DNA from: Sphingomonas hankookensis
Lineage (GTDB): Bacteria > Pseudomonadota > Alphaproteobacteria > Sphingomonadales > Sphingomonadaceae
Assembly: GCF_001619955.1 (NCBI RefSeq)
Contig: NZ_LQQO01000029.1
Span: 1 to 39,526 of the forward strand
Length of the DNA stretch: 39,526 nt
Direction: 5' to 3'
Shown here: positions 22,972-30,979 of the stretch, piece by piece
Numbering within the stretch: the stretch's first letter is position 1
Layout: every line of letters starts with the position of its first letter
Notes under the pieces: generated by a model
Databases searched by the model: none
Told to the model about the DNA's origin: nothing
The model's input: the letters and a program-made list of their open reading frames with translations, nothing else
Program-made: the position numbers and the translations under genes

Positions 22972-24452
22972 CAGGGTCGATCCGCTGGGCAATAGCGCGC
23001 GACATAGTCGCCGTGCGGCGGCATCGTCGCGACGGTATCCGCCACCTGCCGCCGAATCATCGACAACAGCCGGTCGAGCTCCGCATCGCTCAGCTTGTCG
23101 GCGATCGGGTGATAGCCCTCCGGTACGATCCCCTGCCCCATCATCACCTGCACCCAGCTATTCTCGCCGAACAATTCCTCGTTGCGGCGGAATACCCGTC
23201 CGCTCTGGCGGAACAAGTCGATTTTCTGTTGCAGCGTCGTCGGTACGTCCATGGCGGCACATTGCCGCCAGAACGGAGAGTCGCGCCGGTCGGTAACCTT
23301 GTAATGCAGGATCAGGAAGTCGCGGATCTGTTCCATGTCCTGCAGCTGCTGGTCGTTGAATTCGGCGACGTCCGCTGGCCGGATGCCCCCTTGCGGGAAT
23401 AGTCGCAGCAGCCGCAGCACGGCGCGCTGGATCAGGTGGATGCTGGTGGATTCCAGCGGCTCCATGAACCCGCCGGACAGGCCGATGGCGACGCAGTTGC
23501 GATGCCATTGCTTCCGCCGCGCGCCCGTCGTGAAGCGCAGGAAATTGGGTTCGGTCCGCACCGCGCCTTCGACATTGCCCATCAGCCGGTCGAGCGCGCC
23601 GTCACGGTCGAGATATCGGCTGCAATAGACGATGCCGTTGCCGACCCGGTGTTGCAGCGGGATGCGCCATTGCCACCCCGCATCATGCGCCATCGCGCGG
23701 GTATAGGGCAGCGGCGGCCCGACGCTTTCGGTCTGCACCGCGATCGCCGCATCGCACGGCAACCAGTGCGTCCAGTCGTCGAAGCCAGCGTGCAGCGTCC
23801 CTTCGATCAGCAGCGCGCGGAAACCGGTGCAGTCGAGGAACAGGTCGCCCTCGATCCGCCGATCCCCGTCGAGCAGCAGCGCGGCGATATCGCCGGTTTC
23901 GCCGTCAAGTTCGACCCGGGCGATGCGCCCCTCGACCCGCTGCGTGCCGTCGCGCTCGGCCATATTGCGCAGGAATTGGGCATAGCGGCCGGAATCCAGC
24001 TGATAGGCATAGTTGGTCGCGTCGCCCGGCAGATGCGCGAACTTGCCCTGCAACGCCGCGACCAGCTCGGTGCAATAGTCGTCATAGGGCCGTTCATGCC
24101 CCCGCGTCCGACCGTTCAGCCAGTAATGCTGGAACCCCGCCGCCCAATGATCGCGCCCGGTGGTGCCGAACGAATGGAAATAGCGGCTGTCCGGGGTGTG
24201 CCACCCGTCGAACAGGATGCCGAGCTTGAAGGTCGCGGCGGTGGCGGCCATGAACTCGGCCTCGTTGATGCCGAGCAAGCGGTTATAAGTGACCAGCGGC
24301 GGGATGGTGGACTCGCCGACCCCGACCGTCCCGATCGCCTCGGATTCGACCAACGTCACCTCGACCATGCGGCCCATCGTCCGGGCGATGGCGGCGGCGG
24401 CCATCCAGCCGGCGGTGCCGCCCCCGGCGATCACGACGCGCGTGACGCTCAT
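22971..24452 (-). CDS. tryptophan-halogenase-like flavoprotein (HalB)
   Basis: A 493-residue PF04820 flavoprotein. The FAD motif is VVIAGGGTAGWMAA, Lys76 lies in TFKLGILFDGW, WQWRIP starts at Trp260, and Glu334-Ser335-Thr336 lies in EPLESTSIHLIQ. All key halogenase positions are therefore kept, and it is the most canonical of the three copies. HalA and HalB share motifs but differ clearly, so they are not a recent duplication. ATG 24452 overlaps the stop of the cupin-like gene (ATGA at 24449-24452). The product is presumably cytosolic, as no signal peptide is seen. The substrate is unknown, and the neighbours argue against secondary metabolism. Confidence 0.9.
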   Translation of the reverse strand: MSVTRVVIAGGGTAGWMAAAAIARTMGRMVEVTLVESEAIGTVGVGESTIPPLVTYNRLLGINEAEFMAATAATFKLGILFDGWHTPDSRYFHSFGTTGRDHWAAGFQHYWLNGRTRGHERPYDDYCTELVAALQGKFAHLPGDATNYAYQLDSGRYAQFLRNMAERDGTQRVEGRIARVELDGETGDIAALLLDGDRRIEGDLFLDCTGFRALLIEGTLHAGFDDWTHWLPCDAAIAVQTESVGPPLPYTRAMAHDAGWQWRIPLQHRVGNGIVYCSRYLDRDGALDRLMGNVEGAVRTEPNFLRFTTGARRKQWHRNCVAIGLSGGFMEPLESTSIHLIQRAVLRLLRLFPQGGIRPADVAEFNDQQLQDMEQIRDFLILHYKVTDRRDSPFWRQCAAMDVPTTLQQKIDLFRQSGRVFRRNEELFGENSWVQVMMGQGIVPEGYHPIADKLSDAELDRLLSMIRRQVADTVATMPPHGDYVARYCPADRP

Positions 24453-25456
24453 TTGGCCAGCTGCCTCAGCAGGAAGTTGCGCAGCCGCTCCGCGCTTTCG
24501 GCGGTCAGGGGATCGAGCACGCCGCGCCCGCCCGGCGGCAGGTGCGCGGTCACGGCATCGTCGTTGGCGAATACATAATGGTCGAACACCGCCCGCCAAT
24601 GTGCCTTCTGATCGTCGGGCAGGTCACGAATGGCGAGGATCGCGTGATGCAGCGCGTCCTGCGGCTGGCCGAACCAGCGCGGCTGATCGCGCCACCAATA
24701 GTTGACGAGGATGTTGAACGGCGCCAGCCCCTCGACATGATGCCACCATAGCGACGGGATTTGGATCGCATCGCCCGGCTCCAGCTCGGCGACCTGTGCG
24801 TGGCGGAGCGCTTGGGCAAAGCGGGGATGCCGTTGCGGATCGGGTGCGGTGAAATCGACCATCGACACCGCACGCCCGGCTGGCGTGTTGTCCAGCGGCC
24901 CCAGATGGAGGTTGACGAACTGGTCGGGCGGAAACAGCGTGAAGCGCCGCCGACCAGCCGCCACGCAGGCGAGGTTCGCCGGCAGGTCGTTATGCGCGGC
25001 GATCCGCGTGCGGGTGCCGATCCAGATGCTCGCCAGCGGTTCGCGCGTCCCCAGATCGACCCGGTTCGCCTCGGCCAGCCCGTCGAAGAACCCGCGCAGG
25101 TCGATCGACGCAAGGTAGATCGGCCGGCCATCGACCGCGTCCTCCTCGCGCGCGATCTGCCCCAATATGTCGGGCAGCTTCGCCCGGACGGTGGCGAAGT
25201 TCATCGCCATAGCATCGTCGTAGAACAGCCGGTCGCCGCCGCCCGGCCGGCCGATCGACACGGTGAAGGGAATGTCGCGGTGATGCTGCACCAGATAGTC
25301 GCGTGCCGCCTGCGACGACTGCCGAGCCGCCTCGACCAGCGGCCAGTCGGTCACCAGCCCTCGCACCACGAACGGCGCCGTCGCCTCGCGCAGCAACCGG
25401 TCGAGCGTGGCGGCGTCGCCAGCCTCGACCTCGGCGATCGTCGGCAGGTCAGCCAT
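24449..25456 (-). CDS. cupin-like / JmjC-type Fe(II) dioxygenase family protein
   Basis: A 335-residue protein of the cupin_8/JmjC-like group. His155-x-Asp157 (RIAAHNDLPANLA) and His239 (IPSLWWHHVEG) give the HxD...H iron triad, and RRRFTLFPPDQ is the usual strand after the first pair. Such proteins include 2-oxoglutarate-dependent hydroxylases of proteins or small molecules. Its recurrent neighbours in other genomes, SapC and halogenase-like proteins, are the same as here. The start at 25456 overlaps the SapC gene end by 8 bases. Whether it hydroxylates a protein such as the receptor or a small ligand is unknown. Confidence 0.85.
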   Translation of the reverse strand: MADLPTIAEVEAGDAATLDRLLREATAPFVVRGLVTDWPLVEAARQSSQAARDYLVQHHRDIPFTVSIGRPGGGDRLFYDDAMAMNFATVRAKLPDILGQIAREEDAVDGRPIYLASIDLRGFFDGLAEANRVDLGTREPLASIWIGTRTRIAAHNDLPANLACVAAGRRRFTLFPPDQFVNLHLGPLDNTPAGRAVSMVDFTAPDPQRHPRFAQALRHAQVAELEPGDAIQIPSLWWHHVEGLAPFNILVNYWWRDQPRWFGQPQDALHHAILAIRDLPDDQKAHWRAVFDHYVFANDDAVTAHLPPGGRGVLDPLTAESAERLRNFLLRQLAK

Positions 25457-26156
25457 GCCGGTTCTTGCGCGCGATCAGGGCGGGCAGATTGGCGAGCGAC
25501 GCGATCGCCATATAGATCGGCAGCAGATGCCCGTCGGCGTTCAACCGCCCGAGCGTCGCGGCGTCCAGCTCGGCCACCCGTTCCTCGGCGATGCAGTGGA
25601 ACCCGACCAGCCGGTTGGTCGACCCGTCGTCCAGCGTCACCTCCAGCGTGAAGGGTTCGAGCAGGCCGTACCGGTCGAGCGCGTCCATGAACGCCGCCGA
25701 TCCGCGATAGCCCGCGTCGAGCGCGCCCAGCCGTTCGAGGATCACCTCCAGATAGGGCGACGGCCGGCCCTCCCGATCGAAGATTCGCACCCCGTCGTCG
25801 CTCGACAGGCGCGGGCTGGCCATGTCGATCACCGCCTTGGGCGTCGTATCGCCATCGGGTGCGCCGCCGATCAGGAACGGCTGGATATCGATCGACAGCG
25901 GCAGATAGGGCGCATCCCAGCGGCCATCGGCCAGAAACAGATTCTCGCCCGCATCGAAACCGAACAGCGCGAGCGGTACGAAGCCGTCGCGTTCGCGGTT
26001 CTGGCGGAACAGGATCGGATAGCTCGCCTGCACCTGACGGAATTCGTCCGGCACGACCAGCGCGGTCATCACCCCGTCGCCCAGCTCGACCGAACGTTCG
26101 CGGCGGACCCGCAGATCGCGATGCGCGGCGACGTTCAACAATTGATGATCAGACAT
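25449..26156 (-). CDS. SapC family protein
   Basis: A 235-residue protein of the SapC family (PF07277), named after an S-layer-linked protein of Campylobacter but without a proven role. Typical blocks are visible: ALVVPDEFRQVQASYPILFRQ near residues 32-52, FLADGRWDAPYLPL, and a C-terminal LPIYMAIASLANLPALI. There is no signal peptide or membrane helix. It lies between HalC and the cupin-like gene with 8-base overlaps on both sides, so the three proteins are probably made in fixed proportion. A partner role for the cupin-like or halogenase-like proteins is inference. Confidence 0.88.
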   Translation of the reverse strand: MSDHQLLNVAAHRDLRVRRERSVELGDGVMTALVVPDEFRQVQASYPILFRQNRERDGFVPLALFGFDAGENLFLADGRWDAPYLPLSIDIQPFLIGGAPDGDTTPKAVIDMASPRLSSDDGVRIFDREGRPSPYLEVILERLGALDAGYRGSAAFMDALDRYGLLEPFTLEVTLDDGSTNRLVGFHCIAEERVAELDAATLGRLNADGHLLPIYMAIASLANLPALIARKNRHG

Positions 26157-27690
26157 GGGCCATTCCGGTCGGAGGAGTAAGGGCGCGCAGATAGGCGCGG
26201 TTGGTCGGCAGGCTGGCGGCGAGCGTCCGCGCGCGTTGCCGCACCTGATGCAGCGCGCTCGCGGTGCAGGGATGCGGGCGCAGCGCGCTGGGCGGCGGCG
26301 GGCTTACGCCCATGCCGTACAGCACATATTGATGGCTCGCCGCCGGAAAGATTTCGTCGGCATGCGCAAAGTCGGCGGGCGACGGTGGCTGCATCGGCCA
26401 CAGCGCCATCCGATCGCGGAGCGACTCCGTCCAGCTGCCCGGATCGCGATGGGCACACCAATAGGGCGTGTAGCGCTCGCTCAGCGCGTAATGGAGCTTC
26501 AGGAAATCGACGATCCGATTCCAGCGATAGCGGAACAGATCGTTGAACCGCCGCGCCAGCAGCGGCATGGCGCTCCGATCCGCCGGAAAGCCGTCGAGCA
26601 GCGCGTCGATCGACAATTCGATCAGCACGATCGCGGATGCTTCGAGCGGTTCGAGGAAGCCGGCGGACAGGCCGATGGCGACGCAATTGCCCTGCCAGAA
26701 GCGCTCGCGATGCGCCGAGCGGAAGCGGAGCTGGCGGTACGCCAGCGCCGCCGCTTCCGCCCCCGGCGCGGTCCTCGACAGATACTCGCGTAACGTCGCT
26801 TCCGCCGCGTCATCGCTCAGGAAATCGGACGCATAGACGCAGCCGACGCCGCGCCTGCTCGGCAGACCGATGTCCCAGATCCAGCCGGCATCATGCGCGG
26901 TCGCATTGGTCTGCGACGCGATCGGGCTGTCCGGCGCGACCGGCACCTGCACCGCCAGCGCACGGTCGTTGAACAGGATGGGGGTATGGTCGATCGTCCC
27001 GATCCCGAAATGCCCCCCGATCAGCAGCGCGGCGTGCCCGGTGCAATCGAGGAACAGGTCTCCCGCAATCCGTCCCGCCCCCCGCGTCAGGACGGCGGCG
27101 ATGTCGCCATCGTCCGCCGCCTCGACCCCGGTCACATGATCGCGGACATGCCGCACGCCCAGCCGGTTGCAGGCGGCATCGCGCAGCAGCGCGGCAAACT
27201 TTCCCGCATCGAGGTGATAGCCATAGTTGAGCGCCCCGGCATAGGGCGCCATCCCCGGCTGGCGCGGGGCAAGGTCGTCGGCGCAGACCGCCGGCTGAGC
27301 GCAGACCGCCTCCGCAAAACGCCCGCCATCCCATGCCCGCAGCAGATCGGCGGCGGGCACATCGGCCGGCGCGGTAAAGGGGTGGTAATAGAAATCGTCC
27401 AGCGCGCCGGTGCGCCATCCATCGAAGCGCGAACCCTGCTTGAAGGACGCGTCGGCGGAGCGGAGGAAGGTAGCCTCGTCGATGCCGATCCGTGCCAGCG
27501 TGCCGCGCATCGTCGGCCACGTCCCTTCGCCCACGCCGATCGTGGCGACGTCGGGCGATTCGATCAGCGTCACCGCCAGGGGTTCGGCGGCATGAGGGTC
27601 GGCCGCCGCCGCGATGCGGCACGCGGCGAGCCACCCGGCGGTTCCCCCGCCGACGACCACGATCTGCCTGACCCGCTGCGTCACCCTCAT
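26149..27690 (-). CDS. tryptophan-halogenase-like flavoprotein, diverged (HalC)
   Basis: A 513-residue PF04820 protein. The FAD motif IVVVGGGTAGWLAA and GVGEGTWP are kept, and Lys84 is in SFKQGSRFDGW. The signature differs from the family: WxWxIP reads WIWDIG (270-275), and the Glu-Ser-Thr stretch reads Glu350-Ala351-Ser352 (EPLEASA). The flavin fold is therefore intact, but halide binding may be altered. It is also longer at the C-terminus, with a Pro-rich stretch near residue 465. It starts 56 bases after the TonB receptor stop, across a strong hairpin, and overlaps SapC by 8 bases. It could be a halogenase of changed specificity or a flavin oxidase/monooxygenase. Confidence 0.85.
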   Translation of the reverse strand: MRVTQRVRQIVVVGGGTAGWLAACRIAAAADPHAAEPLAVTLIESPDVATIGVGEGTWPTMRGTLARIGIDEATFLRSADASFKQGSRFDGWRTGALDDFYYHPFTAPADVPAADLLRAWDGGRFAEAVCAQPAVCADDLAPRQPGMAPYAGALNYGYHLDAGKFAALLRDAACNRLGVRHVRDHVTGVEAADDGDIAAVLTRGAGRIAGDLFLDCTGHAALLIGGHFGIGTIDHTPILFNDRALAVQVPVAPDSPIASQTNATAHDAGWIWDIGLPSRRGVGCVYASDFLSDDAAEATLREYLSRTAPGAEAAALAYRQLRFRSAHRERFWQGNCVAIGLSAGFLEPLEASAIVLIELSIDALLDGFPADRSAMPLLARRFNDLFRYRWNRIVDFLKLHYALSERYTPYWCAHRDPGSWTESLRDRMALWPMQPPSPADFAHADEIFPAASHQYVLYGMGVSPPPPSALRPHPCTASALHQVRQRARTLAASLPTNRAYLRALTPPTGMAHV

Positions 27691-27704
27691 CCGGTCCCGT
27701 TATC

Positions 27705-27736
27705 GGTCGCCGGGCGGCATGACCCGCCCGGCGACC
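27705..27736. terminator. perfect 13-bp intra-operon hairpin after the TonB receptor
   Basis: Bases 27705-27717 (GGTCGCCGGGCGG) are exactly complementary to 27724-27736, with a 6-base loop CATGAC. It fills most of the gap between receptor and HalC on the minus strand. No U-run follows, so full termination is not clear. A partial terminator or an mRNA-stabilising stem that keeps receptor levels above those of the downstream genes is likely. Confidence 0.65.
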
Positions 27737-27746
27737 CCTGGTGCGA

Positions 27747-30700
27747 TCAGAAGCTGAACCGCACGCCGCCGGTATAGCGCGCAAAGCCCGGCTGCGCGAA
27801 CGTCACGAAGTTTTCGTTGCGGCGGTGGCCGCGACGTCCTTCGCCGGTCAGGTTGATCGCTTCGGCGAACAGCGTCAGCCCCTTGCGGAACTCGTAGCTG
27901 ACGCTCGCATCGACCTGCCCGTACGCTTCGACATAGGTCGGGTTCGGGTTGCCGCCGGCATAGAACTTGTCGCGCCAGTTATACGCGACACGTCCCTGCA
28001 GGCCCGCCTTGTCATAGAACAGCACCGCGTTCGCGCTGTCGCTTAGGCCCGCCAATGCGAACTGACCGACATTGGGGTCGAGCGCGTTGTTGAACTTCGC
28101 GTCGCCCCGCACGATCGTATAGTTCAGGATCGTGCCGAAGCCGGTGTCCCAGAAGCTGTGCTGGATCGCGAATTCGAACCCGTCGAGCGTCGCCGTCTGG
28201 TCCGAATTGAACGGCGTGCCGATCCGGAAATCGACCAGCCCGTCTTCGGGCAGACCCAGGATACGGCCGGTATAATAGCCGTTGACGTCGAGGATAGGGG
28301 CCCCGGCCGCATTGCGCGCGACCTCCACGCCCTGCGTGAAGTTGCGCAGGATATAGTCGCGGATGCGCCCGGTGTCGGTCGTTCCGCCCAAGGCCGCCTG
28401 CGCCGCACGGAAGCGGGGACCGTTGGCGGGGTTGCGCAGGTCGAATGCCGAGCGCTGCACTTCCTGCGAATTGATGAAGTTGCTGACGTTCTTGCGAAAA
28501 TATCCGGCAGAGACGTAGCTGGTCGGCGCGTAATACCACTCCGCCGACACGTCCATGTTCTTCGACAGGAACGGCACGAGGTTCGGATTGCCCTGCAACC
28601 CGCCGCCGCCGGCAATGCCGAACTGGCGGTTGAGCGTCAGACCACCTTGCAGGCTGTTGTAATCGGCGCGGGTGATGGTGTGGCTGTACGATGCGCGCAG
28701 CTTGACGTTGTCCAGCACCTCCATGTCGAAATCGACTGCCGGCAACCAGTTGTCGTAGCTGCCCTTGCTGGTCAGGAAGTCGCTCTGCGGCGAATAGACG
28801 ACGTTGAACTCGCCCTGCGCGACCCATGCCGTACCGACCGGGATCGGCGTCAGCGACGACGAACTGACCGTCGTCTGGTCATAGCGGACACCGGCGATCA
28901 GGTGCGAACGACGACCGAGCAGATCGAACGCGTTGTTGACCTGGATGAAGGGCGAGATCGTCTTTTCGGTGATGCGCCGGTCGGCCTCGAAGCTGGCGAG
29001 GCAGTTGCCGTCGCCGCCGCAGATGCCGAACCGGCTGTCGAGCAGGTCGACCATCCGTTCGAAATCGAACTTGTAATAGGCCGGGATGATCCCGTCCTTC
29101 GCGCCACTCACCCCACGGAACTTGTCGGGCAGCGACACGCGGGTGAACAGGTCGTCGGGCAGGTCCGCCGGCGTGCCGACGCCGCCCCAGGTATCATTCT
29201 GTACGAAACCGTATGCCGAACGGACCTGGTTGTTGACGTAGGAAAAGCCGAAATCGATCGAATCGAGGAAGCTGCCGTCATGGTCGTAATGACCGCTCAG
29301 CTGCACCTGGTTGATCTCGTCCCGGAAATAGGCGTTGCGGAACGAATTGCCGGTCGCGTTGATCAGCGCCGGGTTCAGCGCGTCGATGCCCGGCTGCATC
29401 ACGTAGGAGATGACCGGCAGGTCCTTGGTGAAATCGACCGTCTGCGACGCGACGCCGAAGATCGCCGACCCGACCGAGGTGCTGGAGCCGAAGCGGTTGG
29501 TCGGCTTCGATTCCGCGGTCGAATGATGCGCGTCGAGCGTCACGGTGACGCCGCCCGGCGCCTCCCATTTCAGGTTGCCGCCGAGCGACTTGTTCTCGCT
29601 GACATTGGCGGTCAGCGATCCGCTGTACGACAGGTCCTTACCCGGCCCGAACCGCTCGGTGTAGAATACCGGTCCGGCGGCCGGTCCATCGGTCCACTCG
29701 CTCGACGTGTCGCCGAAGTTGAACCAGATGCCGACGCTGCTGTCGCGCGCCTCCACCTTGTTGCGCGAATAGGTGAAGTCGACGGTCGCGGTCAGCGATT
29801 CCACCGGACGATATTGCAGCACGACCTGCCCGTTGATCCGCTCGCGACGGATGTCGGTCAGGTTGTAGGCCGCGCTTTGGGGAACTTCGTAGACGTCGGT
29901 CGGGCCGGGGCGGTTGATGACGTTCGGCCCTTCGGCGCCGAGCGTCCCCCAGTCGTTCTCGGTGCCGAGGAACGCATTGCCGAACCCGACCGAACCGGTG
30001 TTCACGCTGGCGTTGCGCTTCTGATAGCTGCCCGACACGAGGAAGCCGAACTGGTCCTCGCTGCCGAAGGTGCTGCTGAACACGCCCGACAGTTCCGGCG
30101 TGATCTGATCCTTGCCGTTCTGCGACGTGTCGATCATGCCCTTGGCCGCGACCGATCCGCGGATGCCGGGACGGTCGAGCGGACGCGGCGTCTTGATGTT
30201 GATCGTCGAACCGATACCGCCCGACGGCACGGCGGCGCGGCCGGTCTTGTAGACCTCGACCCCGGCAATGCCTTCGGATGCGATATTGGCGAAGTCGTAC
30301 GAGCGCGAGGCCGGCGCGCTGGCGCCATCGCCCAGCGTCGAGGTCGGCAGCTGGCGGCCGTTCAGTACGACGAGGTTATATTCGGGACCGAAGCCGCGCA
30401 CGGTGACGGTCGAGCCTTCGCCATTGGCGCGGTCGATCGACACGCCGGTGATGCGCTGGAGCGACTCCGCCAGGTTCGTGTCGGGGAACTTGCCGATATC
30501 CTCGGCGCTGATCGCGTCGACCACGCCCTGCGCGTTGCGCTTGATGTTCAGCGCGTCGCGAAGGCTGGCGCGGATCCCGGTGACGAGGATTTCGTCGCCT
30601 TCGACTTCGGGCGCGTCCGCGGTCTGGATTTCGGAATCGCCGGGCTGGCCGAGCGTCGCGGCGGCGTCCTGCGCCAGCGCCGGTGCCGCAACCGCGACCA

Positions 30701-30761
30701 ATGCACTGGCCGAAGCCCCGATCATCCAACGCGAAACGGTGCGAGTGGCGGTGCCACGCAT
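27747..30761 (-). CDS. TonB-dependent receptor (TIGR01782 type), SapC/halogenase locus
   Basis: Outer-membrane receptor of 1004 residues. The signal peptide ends at PALAQ (about residue 31); an acidic linker leads to DEILVTGIRASLRDALNIKRN, then the plug (DIGKFPDTNLAESLQRITGV, TVTVRGFGPEYNLVVLNGR). A long barrel follows, ending GGVRFSF with the terminal Phe usual for outer-membrane insertion. The plug differs from the first receptor (RGFGPEYN against RGLPQVTT), so the ligands probably differ. ATG 30761 is preceded on the minus strand by GGGGAGGA. It is the first gene of the operon ending in LacI, and its upstream region carries the operator-like pair. Confidence 0.93.
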   Translation of the reverse strand: MRGTATRTVSRWMIGASASALVAVAAPALAQDAAATLGQPGDSEIQTADAPEVEGDEILVTGIRASLRDALNIKRNAQGVVDAISAEDIGKFPDTNLAESLQRITGVSIDRANGEGSTVTVRGFGPEYNLVVLNGRQLPTSTLGDGASAPASRSYDFANIASEGIAGVEVYKTGRAAVPSGGIGSTINIKTPRPLDRPGIRGSVAAKGMIDTSQNGKDQITPELSGVFSSTFGSEDQFGFLVSGSYQKRNASVNTGSVGFGNAFLGTENDWGTLGAEGPNVINRPGPTDVYEVPQSAAYNLTDIRRERINGQVVLQYRPVESLTATVDFTYSRNKVEARDSSVGIWFNFGDTSSEWTDGPAAGPVFYTERFGPGKDLSYSGSLTANVSENKSLGGNLKWEAPGGVTVTLDAHHSTAESKPTNRFGSSTSVGSAIFGVASQTVDFTKDLPVISYVMQPGIDALNPALINATGNSFRNAYFRDEINQVQLSGHYDHDGSFLDSIDFGFSYVNNQVRSAYGFVQNDTWGGVGTPADLPDDLFTRVSLPDKFRGVSGAKDGIIPAYYKFDFERMVDLLDSRFGICGGDGNCLASFEADRRITEKTISPFIQVNNAFDLLGRRSHLIAGVRYDQTTVSSSSLTPIPVGTAWVAQGEFNVVYSPQSDFLTSKGSYDNWLPAVDFDMEVLDNVKLRASYSHTITRADYNSLQGGLTLNRQFGIAGGGGLQGNPNLVPFLSKNMDVSAEWYYAPTSYVSAGYFRKNVSNFINSQEVQRSAFDLRNPANGPRFRAAQAALGGTTDTGRIRDYILRNFTQGVEVARNAAGAPILDVNGYYTGRILGLPEDGLVDFRIGTPFNSDQTATLDGFEFAIQHSFWDTGFGTILNYTIVRGDAKFNNALDPNVGQFALAGLSDSANAVLFYDKAGLQGRVAYNWRDKFYAGGNPNPTYVEAYGQVDASVSYEFRKGLTLFAEAINLTGEGRRGHRRNENFVTFAQPGFARYTGGVRFSF

Positions 30762-30808
30762 GTCCTTCCTCCCCTGCTTTCGTGCGCGTCCTATTTGCGC
30801 GCATATTG

Positions 30809-30820
30809 AGAACGTTCACT
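30809..30820 (-). promoter_or_regulatory. operator-like 12-mer, downstream copy
   Basis: On the minus strand this reads GTGAACGTTCTC, with the perfect palindrome GAACGTTC at 30810-30817. It overlaps where a -10 box would lie, 17 bases after TTGACA (minus strand, 30844-30839), so a bound repressor would block transcription of the receptor. A further TGAAC half-site follows at 30821-30825. Central-CG palindromes of this size are typical of LacI-family operators. Confidence 0.6.
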
Positions 30821-30838
30821 TGAACAGGCCGAAGGGGG

Positions 30839-30844
30839 TGTCAA
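30839..30844 (-). promoter_or_regulatory. -35 box of the second TonB receptor operon
   Basis: A perfect TTGACA on the minus strand, 78 bases before the receptor start. The hexamer 17 bases on (AAGTGA) is a poor -10, which could mean activator need or a different spacing. Confidence 0.45.
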
Positions 30845-30862
30845 GCCACGCGCAGAGGAAAT

Positions 30863-30874
30863 GTGAACATTCTC
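30863..30874 (+). promoter_or_regulatory. operator-like 12-mer, upstream copy
   Basis: GTGAACATTCTC on the plus strand differs at one base from the downstream copy and lies in the opposite orientation, 55 bases away centre to centre. Together the two sites bracket the -35 box, which would suit a dimeric or looping repressor such as the LacI protein at the operon end. The rest of the gap 30762-30979 holds no gene I can support. Confidence 0.6.
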
Positions 30875-30979
30875 ACGAAAGTGATGCCGGAAGGCCACGT
30901 TGACCGCGTTGTCATACCGACCGGCCGAATTTGAACGACTTACGGACGGACCATCATGCAACCCAGCGTCGTTGCGCCA

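Noticed and set aside
12243..27690. A halogenated natural-product gene cluster as explanation for the three halogenase homologues
   Set aside because: No NRPS, PKS, tryptophan-modifying or flavin reductase genes are present; the context is uptake and sugar metabolism.
28158..30809. 883-residue plus-strand frame opposite the second TonB receptor
   Set aside because: It has no domain signature and shadows a complete receptor with signal peptide and C-terminal Phe.
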